From Diadema setosum (lineage: Eukaryota > Echinodermata > Echinoidea > Diadematoida > Diadematidae): a stretch of 64,000 nucleotides of DNA. The first letter of the stretch is position 1, and each line of letters starts with the position of its first letter. Below, in pieces: positions 35,208-47,400 of the stretch. The stretch lies in assembly GCA_033980235.1 (NCBI GenBank), contig CM067064.1, positions 46,001 to 110,000 on the forward strand, written 5' to 3'. A program made the position numbers and the translations under genes. The notes under the pieces were generated by a model. It worked only from the letters and a program-made list of their open reading frames with translations. It was not told where the DNA came from and ran no database searches.

Positions 35208-38200
35208 ATATAGCGCCTGATTCTCTCTATGTGACGATGTGCATGTGAAAAGCATTTGTTTTTTGCGCTTGCGTTCACTGTTGCAATTTTTTTCTTCTTT
35301 TAGAGTTTCTCTTCAGTTGCTCTTTATACTGTACTTCTTTTGGCGTGCCTGAGTCTCATGTTAGTCGCCTCTTCTTTTCCCATTGCATTTTGAAGAAAAG
35401 TAGTTTATTCACGCATTGCTCATGTCTTTGTATCTGTATAATTTGTATAATTTTGCTGCCGTTTTTTGACAGAAGTTTTGGTTCTTGTAGCTTTCAGGCT
35501 GTAAATAGCATGTAATACAAGTAACCTTGGCTATGGGAACAGCAAATGTCTAGAACTACATGTAGTCTCGAATTAGCGACCAGAACCATTGCAAATGTCA
35601 AGATTATTTTTTTATTGTATCTTTTGGCCAAAAAAAAAACACAAACAAAGAAAAACAAACAAAAAATACCCCCCTCCCCCCAAAAAAGAACCATCGACAG
35701 TCGATTTGCGTATCATAGTAATTGTTTACGCAACCACGCAAAATTATCATGACAAAAATCGAATCGCATGTCCAAAGAAAATTACAAAGCAGTATCGTCT
35801 ATCGCCAAGCGATGATGTGGACACATGTTGGAGAGAGTAGCGTGCCTACAGCACAGACTCGATAAAGTAGAACAGAGTTTGATCAGTAATTCGTAGACAG
35901 CTGAAATCAAATTTGCAAAAGGGTTTTCTTGTTTGATTTTGATTTCAACTGTTTACGAAGCCCGAAACCTAAAATTTGGTAGGTTTTCAAACTGTCATCA
36001 CTCAGTGAGATACAGAATTATTGTTTTTGTGTCTTTCTGCCTCGTAAAATACGACAGATTGATGTAGAGGCTATGTGCCCTCGAACTGTGAGGTTGTCTC
36101 TCGTATATTTTTATATACCAGGTATGTTAAAATTATGTTATTTGTTGAGCTTTGCTTATCATTTTATTCCTACCTCTTATCATAGAAAAATACTGATGGT
36201 CAACCTTTCGATATTGCGGTACATCTACCTGCTTCGATGTATTTGTTTTTTATTTTCTTTTTATATTTGTTTGTTTGTTGTTATTTTCCCCAAATCGCAG
36301 GTGAAGAGGAAAATGTTCAAACTCAAGCTATTGAGCGGATATTCACAATTAAGGAGATCATGTCAGTGTATCTATTCAGAAATGACAATATCTAGTTGAT
36401 AAATTGTGTCAAGATTACCATTACGAAGAACTTAAGATGAGAGAGAGAGAGCATGACCAATGCAAAGTACATGTAATGTTAAACAATTTGTCAGCATGCA
36501 GATCTTGAAAACTTCAAATTCAAATCCCGCTCTTCAGTCCTTTGAGTAAATTAGTGTTTGAGATCACAAAAAAAAAGAAAGAAAGAAATGTCGGATCATG
36601 CTGATTCATGAAAACTGTGTCACAGCGCAATGAAGGTAAATGATCGGTTTGAATTCAAGTATGGAACTAACATTCCTTGGCTATTATGCACCGGTGAAGG
36701 AACTTCAGCAATAGAGTGATGTTATAATTTCCATGAAAGGTCATAATGATTCCGATGGTTACAAATCGTTCGGTATGAGAGCTATATTGAAAGACGCTAT
36801 CAGAGATTTCCGACGACATGTGAACGTATGGAATGTGCGGCTGAATAATGTCAGATAATTAAATGTGATTAGTGAAGGAGACTAAAGACAGTCAAAGACA
36901 ACAAACATCGGAAATGTAAAACTTGATTTCAAATTTGTTGTTTACGCACATTTAAGCTCAATATATCACCATCTTCAGTTTTGTCTTTTTGTTACCAATT
37001 ATTTTATACAGATCAGGCCTACTGTCAGGGGGCGTTTGATTCTTTCTAAGTGTTATTCTTTACCGTAATCATTTTGTTGAATGTAATTGCATTTTTTACC
37101 CCTTCTCCATGATGTGTGCAAGCTGCCCTTCCTCTTCACTGTTTATCCGTGTCATGTTTATGTGTCTTGTCACAATGCGTTGTTATTTTCGCTGTTCTGT
37201 TCTGGCTTTTGAAAATTTCAAATCTGACTGAATTTATTCGTTAGCAAGATTCAAGTTACTTCAAAACTCTGGCCGCATAGTTCACAAGTACAGCGCTATT
37301 GAACTTTGCTATTTCAAAGTGAGATGATCGTTTCGAGAATGAGAGGGATATGCCCTACGTAGTGCTATTTTACCCAATTATGAAATGAATGGTGAGCTTT
37401 TTCTGTTGCACGCACATGGCTTCAAACACCAGCGCTGGGCTTGCAAGCACGCGGAATGCTGCTCGGAGCGACTGACCTCGTGCTGAGAGTGAAGGTCTGC
37501 TTTTCTAGCCAAACCCACTTTTCTTTGATTTCTCTGGATTGGCAATAAACGTGTAAGTGGTATACTATCGTGAAGTAACTTTATTATAATATTTTAGTCA
37601 TGTTGTGATCGGAAGGGCAGTGGCTGACAATAGTTTGATCAGATCAACATCCTTGAGTGGATACGGCGTTAGAAAAAAAAATCCGGAAGGCGCGTGCACT
37701 TTTATCAGTCAGATCACAGCAGCATCTTCGCTTTCCGGAGTTATGTTCATCCTTCAAGCTGCCCCTAGCAACTGCTAGTGTGCATTGTACTCAATCAGTA
37801 CGCGGACAAAGGCCTGCCGATTTCAATAGAGTACGCCCGCCAGCAGTCCACATAGACAAAAGAATGATTAAGTAGGTGCTTCCTTCTCAAGTGGACAAAA
37901 GACACTCTTCAAGGGCCCGTGACAATTAAATTTCAAAAACAGGATCTGGGACTAAAGGACTCAGATTTGGGAATTAATTGCTGAAGCAGAAAGAGAAATT
38001 GCTACTAAGACAAAATGAACTGCTAGTATCTTCGGAATCATACAATTGTAGAAGACAATTTTGTTATCATTTGAAAGAGGAGATGTAGCTCTAAAACTTT
38101 CTCACAGAGTCAAGGGAGTGTTCTATTGAAGAAAAACCACGACTGACTCTTTCTTTCCTTACTACACAAAACTTTCTAATTCTTTGATGATATCAACTAT

Positions 38201-38375
38201 TTCTGCAATATTTAAAGGTTCAGATAGATATTATGGCAAACTGACTACATGACACGAAAGAACAATAATTTCTTGATATTTATTGTGTAGAACTCAATAC
38301 AAAACAGCCCCTAGTTTCAAAGATATGGCAGTTTTAAATTACATTGTCAATCCAGTTTCGAAACGTTCTGGCGTT
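35208..38375. other. No gene recognised over about 3.2 kb
   Basis: AT-rich DNA with frames of up to about 108 codons (36073-36399, plus), all of low complexity. Simple A-, T- and GA-runs occur (36435, 36570). I found no repeats with clear ends. Confidence 0.45.
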
Positions 38376-38405
38376 AGGTAAAATCTCTGGCACTTTAGGG
38401 GTTTT

Positions 38406-38872
38406 AGGCTGTGTTTTTCTAAAAAAATTCTGAGGCAGAATCGCGATCCTGAACGCGTTTGAGGCATTTTCAGGGGTTAAATAAATGCAACCGTGTTTGC
38501 AAACGCGTTTAGAAACGCCAATTTGAAACACCTTTCAAAAGGCGTTTTGAAACGCGTTTGAGACCACGATCGTTCTTCTGTGAGTAGATAAATGCAATGC
38601 CATTTTGAAACGCATTTATATCTCAAGGTCAAATCCCAGCTGTTTCCGGATGTGCTCTCTACCCATTATTTGTGTGTGACTGATGAGGCATGTTTGGTGG
38701 TATGCAGTTGACCTTTACTTCCCGGGTCAAACGGCGCAAAGTAGCTGCGCAGTGACAACACTTGAATCGCGATTGTACGATGGTTAGATAAACGCGGCAC
38801 CCTGAGAATCGCGTTTCAAACCACGTTCGCAAACACCGTTCCAAACTCTCTCAAGTTAGATAAACGCAGCCT
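38406..38872. mobile_element. TIR element (AGGCTGTGTTTTTCTAAA ends, 467 bp)
   Basis: The left AGGCTGTGTTTTTCTAAA is matched approximately by the right end TTAGATAAACGCAGCCT. The interior has many aaacgcgttt words in both orientations (about 38455-38560 and 38780-38830). It is related in style to 39131 and 61606 but not in end sequence. Confidence 0.75.
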
Positions 38873-38875
38873 TAA

Positions 38876-39023
38876 TCTCGTGAGCCTCTTTTGCGTAGTG
38901 GTGGTCTCGTGAGCTTTGTGTGCTATCGGTCTCGTGAGCCTTTTAAGCGTAGTGTCGGTCTTGTGGGCTTTGTTTGTGTAGAGTCGGTCTTGTGAGCCTT
39001 TTGTGCATAGTGTCAAACTCATG
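38876..39023. repeat. 32-bp tandem repeat, about five copies
   Basis: Units of the form gtcggtctcgtgagccttttgtgcgtagt, 32-33 bases each, begin just after the 38406-38872 element. Confidence 0.9.
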
Positions 39024-39130
39024 GGCTGTATAACTCGTAGGCTTATTTTATACTTGATGAAACATGCAAACCATGTATGTTGTATCTTGTCTTGAGGTGC
39101 AAATATCTTGTTTTGCTATAGCTTCAGAAA

Positions 39131-39966
39131 AGGGCCATTCTCATTGCAGGTGAAAACTCGCGGTATTAGAAAAATCGCGAAGTTACGGTGAAAGTTGCCT
39201 AGCAACTCTCACTAAACCATCGCCAAAAAAATTGCAAGACGGAGTGCGATTTTTCTTACTTCGAGCGAAACTTCGCAAGGAGTTTTGCAATGAGAACGCA
39301 CGCAGCAGAAATATTGCGATATTACTCACGTGACTTCCGTATCCGCTTTACCCCAAACAAAGGCCGAGCGCACGATTGGAGATGTAAACACAGTAGAACA
39401 CGTACAAGCCTGGGCAAGCTAGCTTGGAGTGCTTTCGTGCACGTATAGATCGCGTACCATCTAGTCATGTACCGTATACCTAGGGATCTATGTAGCACAT
39501 TTTAACAGCTGCATTGCATCCACAAGTTAGTGCAAGGGTATGTATACCTACTGTACTATACTGTACGTGATTACATGTCCTACATGTATACATATACCGT
39601 TGCGATTTAAAGGTATTTTACTTTTTAGCCCCGTGTGCTTGTTCGTGTTTGGTATTATCGAGTAGCTGAGCTGAGCTGAGCTGAGACTGATACTGAGTAG
39701 AAGTCAGTTGTTTCAACATGGAAAAAAAAACAACTCCCACTAAAGGCATGAAGAGGAGAAATACCTGCTAACGATGTGGAGTTTCGCGTGAACCGAACAT
39801 CATGCTGGGAATGATCGAGCGAGTAAACTGGGCATGCTCAGTACGTCATGAAAGATCGCGATTGTTGGCACCGGAGCTAACTTCGCGATGTTTACCTGCC
39901 AATGTGGACACAAAGGTAAAACATCGCGAGTTTTCATATCGCAATTTTTTGCAATGAGAATGGCCC
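39131..39966. mobile_element. TIR element (AGGGCCATTCTCATTGCA ends, 836 bp)
   Basis: AGGGCCATTCTCATTGCAGG and its complement ending AATGAGAATGGCCCT define the ends, with gtgaaaactcgcg against cgcgagttttca just inside. The left interior has tagcaact and cgcgattttt-like words that also occur at the 63240-63300 end of the 61606 element, suggesting one wider family. No transposase was seen. Confidence 0.88.
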
Positions 39967-40538
39967 TATAGAGTAATTTCAGGGAAAGCGCATGAGTGTT
40001 TTAAAGGTCAAGGTCAAATTCTGTGTGTTTGTTTTTGTATTTCCTCTTCTTTTTGAATTGCAAACATGGAAATTTATTATTTCAATCCAAAGAAACATTC
40101 AGTTTAAAAAATCCATGACTCAATTGGCATGTTAAGTCAGAAGTCAGGTGAAAAGCCAAGAGTTTCTCATTTTGAATATATTACAAATCAAAAATTGTGG
40201 TTAGACTACAATGAACATTTGTAAATGTAAGGACTGAAAAAAAGGAAATAAATTTCACGTTTCTTGGCTTAGAAATAAAAGATTTAAGTTCAAGGTAAGG
40301 CAGTTCCTCTTGATATAATATTCCAAAGTGTCAATCATTAACACTGTCAGTGAAATGTTGTAACTTTAGAAAAACTACCATATTTTGATGAAAGTTGCTG
40401 GGCATCTGGACTGAAAACTGCCCAATACTTTGCCAGAAAATCACAATCTGGAGTGCATTATTTCTTCCATGAAATGAAGTTAGCTTTGAGAATGCTCAAA
40501 GGCTATTGATCCAGTTGCATACAATAACAAGCATTTAA
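39967..40538. other. No gene recognised
   Basis: AT-rich DNA between two transposons, with no frame or repeat I can name. Confidence 0.4.
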
Positions 40539-40920
40539 AGGGTGTGTACAGTTCTGGTCGAGGTGAGAATTTAGCTTTTAACATTTTTCGAGATAGAAAC
40601 CACTCTATGAGATGTCAAAGAGCATGCAATTCTAAGGGTTATCAAAAGTTTATTTGATGAAAATCGGTTTTGAAATGCCTGAGATATCGAAAAACAAGGT
40701 GAAACAAAGAGATCCTAATAAAAGGCGTGGCCTGTCGCCTTTTATTATCATCACATTTTTTTGGATATCTCAGCCATTTGAAAACCAAATTTCATCAAAT
40801 AAATGTTGAATCCTTCTTAAAATTACATGCTCTTTCATATTTCATAAGAGGTTTCTCATTATCTCACTTAGGAATGTTAAAAACATGAATCCCCACCTCA
40901 ACCAGTACTGTACAGTCCCT
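40539..40920. mobile_element. TTAA-flanked fold-back element, 382 bp (family 2, copy 1)
   Basis: TTAA (40535-40538 and 40921-40924) flanks AGGGTGTGTACAGTTCTGGT and its complement ending ACTGTACAGTCCCT. Arms of about 170 bases surround a short loop. At the loop, aaaaggcgtggcctgtcgcctttt makes a second small hairpin (about 40719-40743). It is a close relative of 59437-59817. Confidence 0.9.
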
Positions 40921-41297
40921 TTAAAGCCAATCACTGTTTTTTTTTTTTTTTTGATAGTGCAGATTTTCATTGCAGCATGAATGAGAAGGTTAAAAAAGGC
41001 TTATAATTAACATGCTCATTACTTTCCCAATAAGAATGCATGTAATTGTAATGGAGATACCACAAAATAATTTCATGATTTGTTTTATTTTTGCAAGTAC
41101 ATTGTACACTAATCATGTGTTGTTTTTATCTTCACCTGCTTGAAAGTATAATGAGTTTTGCAATCTGCAAATCAACATTGGTAATGGTATTGATTTGAAG
41201 TCATCTGCTCTCAACATCTCCAATATGCTATGTACATTGTATATATGTCTGACAACACATCAGCCAGTGTGCATACTTTGTTGGTGAGTGTGGCTTA

Positions 41298-41475
41298 CTG
41301 TACGAGCTGAAACTTTCGCGTACAGATATTTTCGCAAATTGCTACTTGGAGGACATTTTTGCGTGTTGTTAATTTCGCGGTTGAGAGGGTCTAACTGAAC
41401 TTACTTATTTGGGCATTGTTATTTTCGCGGTTCAAAGGTGATTCGCGAAATTCGCGAAAATTTCAGCTCGTACAG
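41298..41475. mobile_element. 178-bp TA-flanked MITE related to the 221-bp family
   Basis: The ends are CTGTACGAGCTGAAACTTTC and its complement ending GAGCTCGTACAG in reversed form, flanked by TA. The interior again carries ttcgcg and attcgcgaa motifs, so it belongs to the same broad family as the 6562 and 22951 copies. Confidence 0.85.
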
Positions 41476-42840
41476 TAGTATGTGTGTGGCTTGATGGCCT
41501 GCCTCCCTGCCTGCATTGTACTGAACTATTGTAGTCTGCTTGTCATCTCCTCATACCAGGCTAAATAATGTGGGTCGTCATCTCTCTGATGTCTGAAGAA
41601 ACAAAAGTTTTAAATGTGTTTCATATAGTAGGGACCTACATTGTACATGGAGATCACACCAAAATATGTCTCTGTAACTGCAGGAGTTGAGGTGTATACT
41701 GCTTTGCTATTATTCATGAAAATGAAAGATGTTTTATATATTTTCCAGATGTCATGTAAATCACCATGAATAACTGAACATCACTGGCCATTCAGTAAAA
41801 AAAAAAAAAAAAAAAATGATGTTTGTAGATCATGGAGAAATCAAATGTTGTAAATGTGACACTGCATCACAAAACCAACAAAAGTTGCCAGACATGGATT
41901 TTTTAGTTTTTTTTTAGTTTTTGAATTCCATCATTTACATGTAGTATACCAGTAGTGATAATGCATTGCATCATAAAACACCCTACCATATGAAATTTTT
42001 GCAGTACCGTAAAGTTCCGTGTATAAGACGTACTATTTTTTCGTTGGAAAACATTGAAAATCGGGGGTGCGTCGTATACACGGGTACAGTCGAATCACAG
42101 AAAAAAATCTGTCATGTACACCCAATTTTATAAGGCCAACTTGGGGCCATGTATGCCCATCGACGTTTGGAAGGTAAGCAATCAAAAAAAATTACAGATA
42201 AATGAGCGATCTTTCAATCTTGACACACAAAAAAGCTGCAAATACGAGATAAACTTACATCGGCCTTGTCCAGTAACGATGTATCAATCTGGCCATAGAC
42301 AACACTAACAGCTGTAACAGCACTGCTGTATGCTACCGATGTCGGTCTACCAAGCTACCAACAGCCAACCTAGTAGCTGGAATACGCGATGTACAGGTAT
42401 CATTACTAAATTACCGATACCGTAAAACTTATCAATGTACTAGTATCAATATGGCCATAGACAAAAGCTCTAAAATACGGAGTAGGATTGACACTACCAC
42501 CGGTATGTCACCGTAAATATGAACGATGTGTGAAGCATGCATGCATATCCATGTCGTTCGTTTGCTCTTCATTTCACGAGGCCAGCTAGGATAGCATAGC
42601 TACACTGTAGCTAGCTAGCTAGCTAGCTAGCAAGCCTTTGGCAAAGGCAGCAGCTGCAGAGGCTTTTGCAATGGACTCACCTTCACCCCTTCGCTAATCT
42701 CTTGCTTTCATTAAAGGCATAATTTACCATTTGCAGATGAAACAAAAACCCAGTATATGGTTCTAAAATGTGAGTTAGGAATCATAGAAACAGCCACTGT
42801 AAAAATTTGAATCCGTATAATTGATGTCAAGTGTTGTTAA
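41476..42840. other. AT-rich DNA with repeat ends and an (AGCT)n run
   Basis: At 42008 begins a repeat end (accgtaaagttccgtgtata then agacgtac), and near 42065 gggtgcgtcgtatacacggg forms its partner, so this may be a short fold-back end. An (AGCT)n run lies at 42610-42631. Another TTAA-type end (TTAAAGGCATAATTTACC) is at 42714. No gene was seen. Confidence 0.5.
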
Positions 42841-44050
42841 AGATAATATAAAGTTTTGGTACCTCAAAAGTTTCCCTGAATATCCTTGTCTTAGTTTGTG
42901 TTTCAGATTAAAGTACCTTTCATATAACTAACACTGTGAGACTTACTCGCCCCAAAGTGCTCTCATGTCTTAGTAATCATGCAATAATGGTTTCGTACCA
43001 GAGCCGTTAGTTTGACTCGCTGCCGTACGACGGCGAGGTAGTACTGTACACGTAAATGTGACCAGAAGCCCCATACGCATAGCTAACTGCAACCAGCAGC
43101 CCCAGACGCATTGTATTAGCTAAATGGGGCTTCACATTGTAGCATTCAGGATCATGACAGACTATAGTATCGAGGGTAAATATCAACTTAAAATCCAAAA
43201 ATTTTTTCAATTTGAAGGCTTCGGGCAACGTTTGGCTCTGCCCTTTCTGTTCGAATTGATGACTGAATGTGACTCAGTCGAGAGGACCTTGGGAGAGCTA
43301 CACTGAATTGACAGCCAGCGCATGCGCACACAGACATCTTATCCGTTCATGGATTTGAAATTTGTGCGCATGTGATGTTTGCGTATGCGCTGGCCGTAGT
43401 ATTCAGTGTAGCTCTCCCAAGGTCCTCTCGACCGATTCACATTCAGTCATCAATTTGAAGAGAAAGGGACTATTGGCAGAACCAAATGTTGCCCGAAGCC
43501 TGCTTTCAATACTTTAACTTAACTGGTAAGTCTTCACATTGAAGAAATTTTTGGATTTTAAGTTGATGTTTACCCGTGATACTATAGTCTGTCATGATCC
43601 TGAATGCTAAAATGCGAAGCCCCATTTAGCTATGCGTATGGGGCTGCTGGTCGCAGTTAGCTATGCGTATGGGGCTTCTGGTCGCATTTACGTGTACAGT
43701 ACATACCTCCCCGCCGTACGGCGCCGAGTCAAACTAACGGCTCTGGTACAAAACCATTATTGCATGATTACTAAGACATGAGAGCACTTTCGGGCGAGTA
43801 AGTCTCACAGTGTTAGTTATATGAAAGGTACTTTAACCTGAAACACAAACTCAGACAAGGAAATTCAGGGAAACTTTTGAGGTACCGAAACTTTATATTA
43901 TCTTTAAATACACAAAATGTGAACAATAGTCACAATGAAAATGTTTCGAGACTAAATATTACAGTTTAATGAGAAAAACACTGATATCTCCTTATATTTT
44001 AGGCTTATTGCAAAAATTTCATATGGTAGGGTGTTTTGTGATACAACAGA
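41960..44050. repeat. Outer inverted pair around the 1.06-kb palindrome
   Basis: The phrase caccctaccatatgaaattt at about 41977 recurs as its complement at about 44018-44037, along with nearby bases (cataaaacaccc and gggtgttttgtg). So a second, interrupted inverted repeat surrounds the element at 42841-43903. Between the left outer arm and the inner element lies other material, including a TTAAAGGCATAATTTACC-type end at 42714. Confidence 0.7.
42841..43903. mobile_element. 1.06-kb TTAA-flanked palindrome
   Basis: TTAA lies at both ends (42837-42840, 43904-43907). The termini AGATAATATAAAGTTTTGGT and its complement lead into arms of about 480 bases. These arms share the ggggcttctggtc and gggctgctggtc units, ccatttagcta, a gtcctctcgac segment and gagagctacactgaat. 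The loop is short, around 43320-43390. No transposase is present. Apparently CpG-rich segments (cgccgtacggcgccgagtc) stand out from the AT-rich setting. Confidence 0.9.
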
Positions 44051-44224
44051 CCAACGCACATGTACATATGCATCAAATGTGATATCCTGAACATTTTTGA
44101 AATCACTGCTCCCAAAGTATAATGCCTTGTCTACCTTGGACCACATAACATATTAAACAGTGTCAGAATTTGGGAGCTCGAGTATTTGTTCCAAGTTCGT
44201 CATGTCATTACTGGCAACCAGGGA

Positions 44225-44278
44225 TAGCCTGGTGGTAGTGTTGCTGCATGGAATACAGTAGATGACCGGTTCGAGTCC
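44225..44278 (+). ncRNA. tRNA-like segment with A box and B box (tRNA relic or SINE head)
   Basis: TAGCCTGGTGG at 44225 matches the polymerase III A box (TRGYNNARNGG-like) and GGTTCGAGTCC at 44268-44278 matches the B box exactly. Their spacing gives 54 bases from tRNA position 8 to 62, as in real tRNAs. The acceptor stem does not pair well, so a working tRNA is unlikely. A tRNA-derived SINE head or pseudogene fits better. No terminator run of T follows immediately, apart from ccttttttcc at about 44286. Confidence 0.45.
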
Positions 44279-44289
44279 TGTGGTTCCTT

Positions 44290-46283
44290 TTTTCCGACAT
44301 GTTTGTTAGATTATAGATCAACAGTTGCGATCTTTATACAAATTTCATTTGTAGACAGAGACAAATTCAAGAAAATTCTCACCTCAATATGAACATTTAT
44401 TGTAAATTGTGTTGAAAATTAGCTCACTCTTTTATGAATGAGCATCTTTTTTTTTTTTTTTCTTGGTAATGTTTACCGGAGAGAGAACATAACTATTGAT
44501 AAACAACAATGTTTTAAAGTGATGTATTAACCCAATAACTGAGTGGCATTTAACCAACCTGCACAATTTTTTTTTTTAATTCCATTGAGAAGTAGCAAAC
44601 ACATGAGGCTTCAGTAATGCCACTCTGATATAGATGTTACAAAAACAAAGACATATCTCCTAATAACATTGTAGAATTTTACCAAGATGTCAACTTATCA
44701 GTGATTAAAATCCCTTTGAATATTAAAGAACGATAGGATACTTGTCTGGGTATTGTTTGTTGCTTACGTCAGCTTCGCACATTATTAATCCCTGGAATTC
44801 ACTTGTGAACCCCATTCATGTTGATCAGTACGAACCAGTGCAGTTCCTCAGGCTGGAAGTGTTGTTTCTCAAAATTAACGGAACTAGGCCAAAAAAAAAG
44901 GGGGGGGGGGATTAAATGAAGTAATTAGATTGTACAAAACAGTCACCATGATATAGCTACACATGCAAACTTATTTGCTTTTTTTTTTCTTTTTATAACA
45001 TGTAAAGGGTAATTATACATTGCACATGTTCAAATTCAAAATGACTACTGACCTGTCTATAGTGGCCACTTGTCTATAGCGGCCACTTTTGTTGTGTCCC
45101 TCGGGTGGCCGCTATAGACAGGTTTGACTGTACCTTCAACAACATGCCATGAGCTGCAGACATAATGACATACAATGTATTCACAGAGTGGTGTAGTAGG
45201 AAAAGAGCCATGCATAGCCAGTGTATGATTCAGTGGATGACAAATTGATTAACATTTCACCACAGGAGGTTACCACACTGTCATACACCAGATCATGGCA
45301 TTGCACTGTGTAGTCCTTGAACAGATATGGTATAATATCCAAGATTCAGACATTTGTCATGTTTTGTTGGATAGAAAATGTTGTCATTTAGTTATTTTTT
45401 AATGTAGACAGTGTGTATTTCACAGCAAACATCTGATTGACACGTTATTTTGCCTACATTTTAAATATTGTCTCATTTCTCGTCTGTTATCTCACATGTG
45501 AGACATTCATATGCTGTCCAGAGCATGCATTTTAAGGGGGAAGGGGGAGGAACCTTACATGTTAGACAGGTCATGAAAGGCTTGCAGAAGTTGAAAAGGT
45601 TTGAAAGAGTGTGTCATCCCACAATGAGCTAACATGGCATCCTCAGTAGCACATGCTGAGTGAGTCACTCCCCAACGATAATCAATAGATTACACATACT
45701 CAAATGTAAGGAGTGAATCGTGCCTGGCTTGGTGATGAGTAGATTGCTTGTGGGATTCTTGCTTCCTGCAAACTTGTTGAACAGTACTCCAATTAGACTG
45801 CAGTTAGTCTGATTTGGATAATAAAGCTTTAATTTTGAAGGCATTTATAGGTCACAAAATGTTAATGTTTGGACTATTACTTGGCGTCATGCCATGTCTC
45901 TTTAGAAACAGAAAAAGAGGTTTTGATTGATTTGCCCAGAACTCTCTAAATTTCTTAAGAAAAAATGTGAATTGTAGAAATATGTGTGATCACTGTATAA
46001 AAACAAAGTAATCAGAGCAGTGAAGGAGAATGTTATAAAGATATGTTTGAAGTATCACAAGTCAATCACAGCTTTCTACAAATTGTAATTAGAGAGAAAT
46101 CAAATTCTGCTGTTTTAAATTTGAGTACAGTTCTGTTTATTTTACTCGGAGTATCAGAGTGATGATAGTGTATGCTTTAGATTTTATATCCACGATACTT
46201 GTTACACATTATACAGTGTACATGTCACCGAGCTGGCTTACAAAGTATTATGGCATGTTGTTATCGCACATTAAATATCTTTA
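44290..46283. other. No gene recognised; one transposon end at 45044-45131
   Basis: At 45044-45131 the words cctgtctatagtggccact, tgtctatagcggccac and gtggccgctatagacaggtt are followed by tgactgta. This looks like a solo Tigger-like end. The rest is AT-rich with poly-T runs and no coding likeness. Confidence 0.5.
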
Positions 46284-47045
46284 GTTACGTTCAGACGGGA
46301 GCCCTTAACCTCGAGGTTAGAGCTTGTAGTAGGGACCGTGAAGACGCACCTGTAGTTAGCAAACCTCAAGGTTTGCTCGATGTTTCGAGCCATGAGAAAT
46401 CTTATGGTTAGCGCTCTAACCACCAGCCGCGGGGGGTCCCCACTCGTAGTTAAGCACCGTGTGGACACAAAAAACAATGAACTCGAAGTTAAGAGTGACC
46501 TCGCCGTGAACTCCAGCCCCCACAATTTCCCTCTGCTTCCGGGTCAACCTCCCAACCGTACATCACGAATACACTACACGTGCACCTGAGGTGAAAAACC
46601 TATGACGCACATCACAACAACATCATTTTTTTCTTCCCATACCATGCGCTTGATCTCTGAAACTGAACACGTCCAACTCGCTACTGTATTCTATATTCTT
46701 CTCCGACGCTAAAAAATTGTTTTCGACGAATATCTTCATAAAGCATAAAGTCATCAGTGCAGTGCTATCTCTGCATACCATGACAGAGGAAGCTGGTGCC
46801 GCCGGTGGGAAAAAGAGTACCGGTAAGCGAGTCCGACAGGGTTGGACTGAAACTGAAACTTCCGGTTTTGTGGGTTTAACATCGAGTGGGACCCACTCGT
46901 AGTTACGGGGGGCAGAAGCTTAACCTCGAGGTTTCGGAACCTCGAGGTTAAGATTCGTCGTGTGGACACACGTCGTAGTTAGAGAGCAAGAGCTAAACCT
47001 CGAGGTTTCTAACCTCGAGGTTAGGGCCTGCCGTCTGAACGTAAC
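46284..47045. mobile_element. TIR element (GTTACGTTCAGACGG ends, 762 bp)
   Basis: GTTACGTTCAGACGGGAGCC and the complement ending GCCGTCTGAACGTAAC bound the element. The interior contains many self-complementary taacctcgaggtta words (46306, 46931, 46952, 46996, 47012). Small frames on both strands have no known likeness. A relative end (gttacgttcacaagaagttg) is at 55196. Confidence 0.88.
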
Positions 47046-47400
47046 TTTTGTCTGTATTTCGGTATGTTATTCTATTAAGAAAACAAAACAAACAACAACT
47101 TGTAATTTCCAACAGAAACAAGTTTTACACAGTTGAAGTTATCATACACCTAGAGAGTGAATCAAACAGTGTACATATCATGCAGATACAAAGTCAAATA
47201 AATTGTAGACTTGAACTTGTTACTGGGAGGAATAAGGTGATATGCCACAGAAAGCACAAATCAAAGGGACTTGGACTAACAATACTACAGAATTGTTATT
47301 AAAAAGTTGTCATCTTGTAAAATGAATCAATTTATCTGGTCTAAACGGTCTAAACGTGTGCAAATATTGGGGCAACAGGCTATGTATTTACAGATATACA

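Noticed and set aside
36073..36399. 108-codon hydrophobic frame on the plus strand
   Set aside because: The text is dominated by T-rich codons and looks like AT-rich noise. It has no signal, motif or exon edges.
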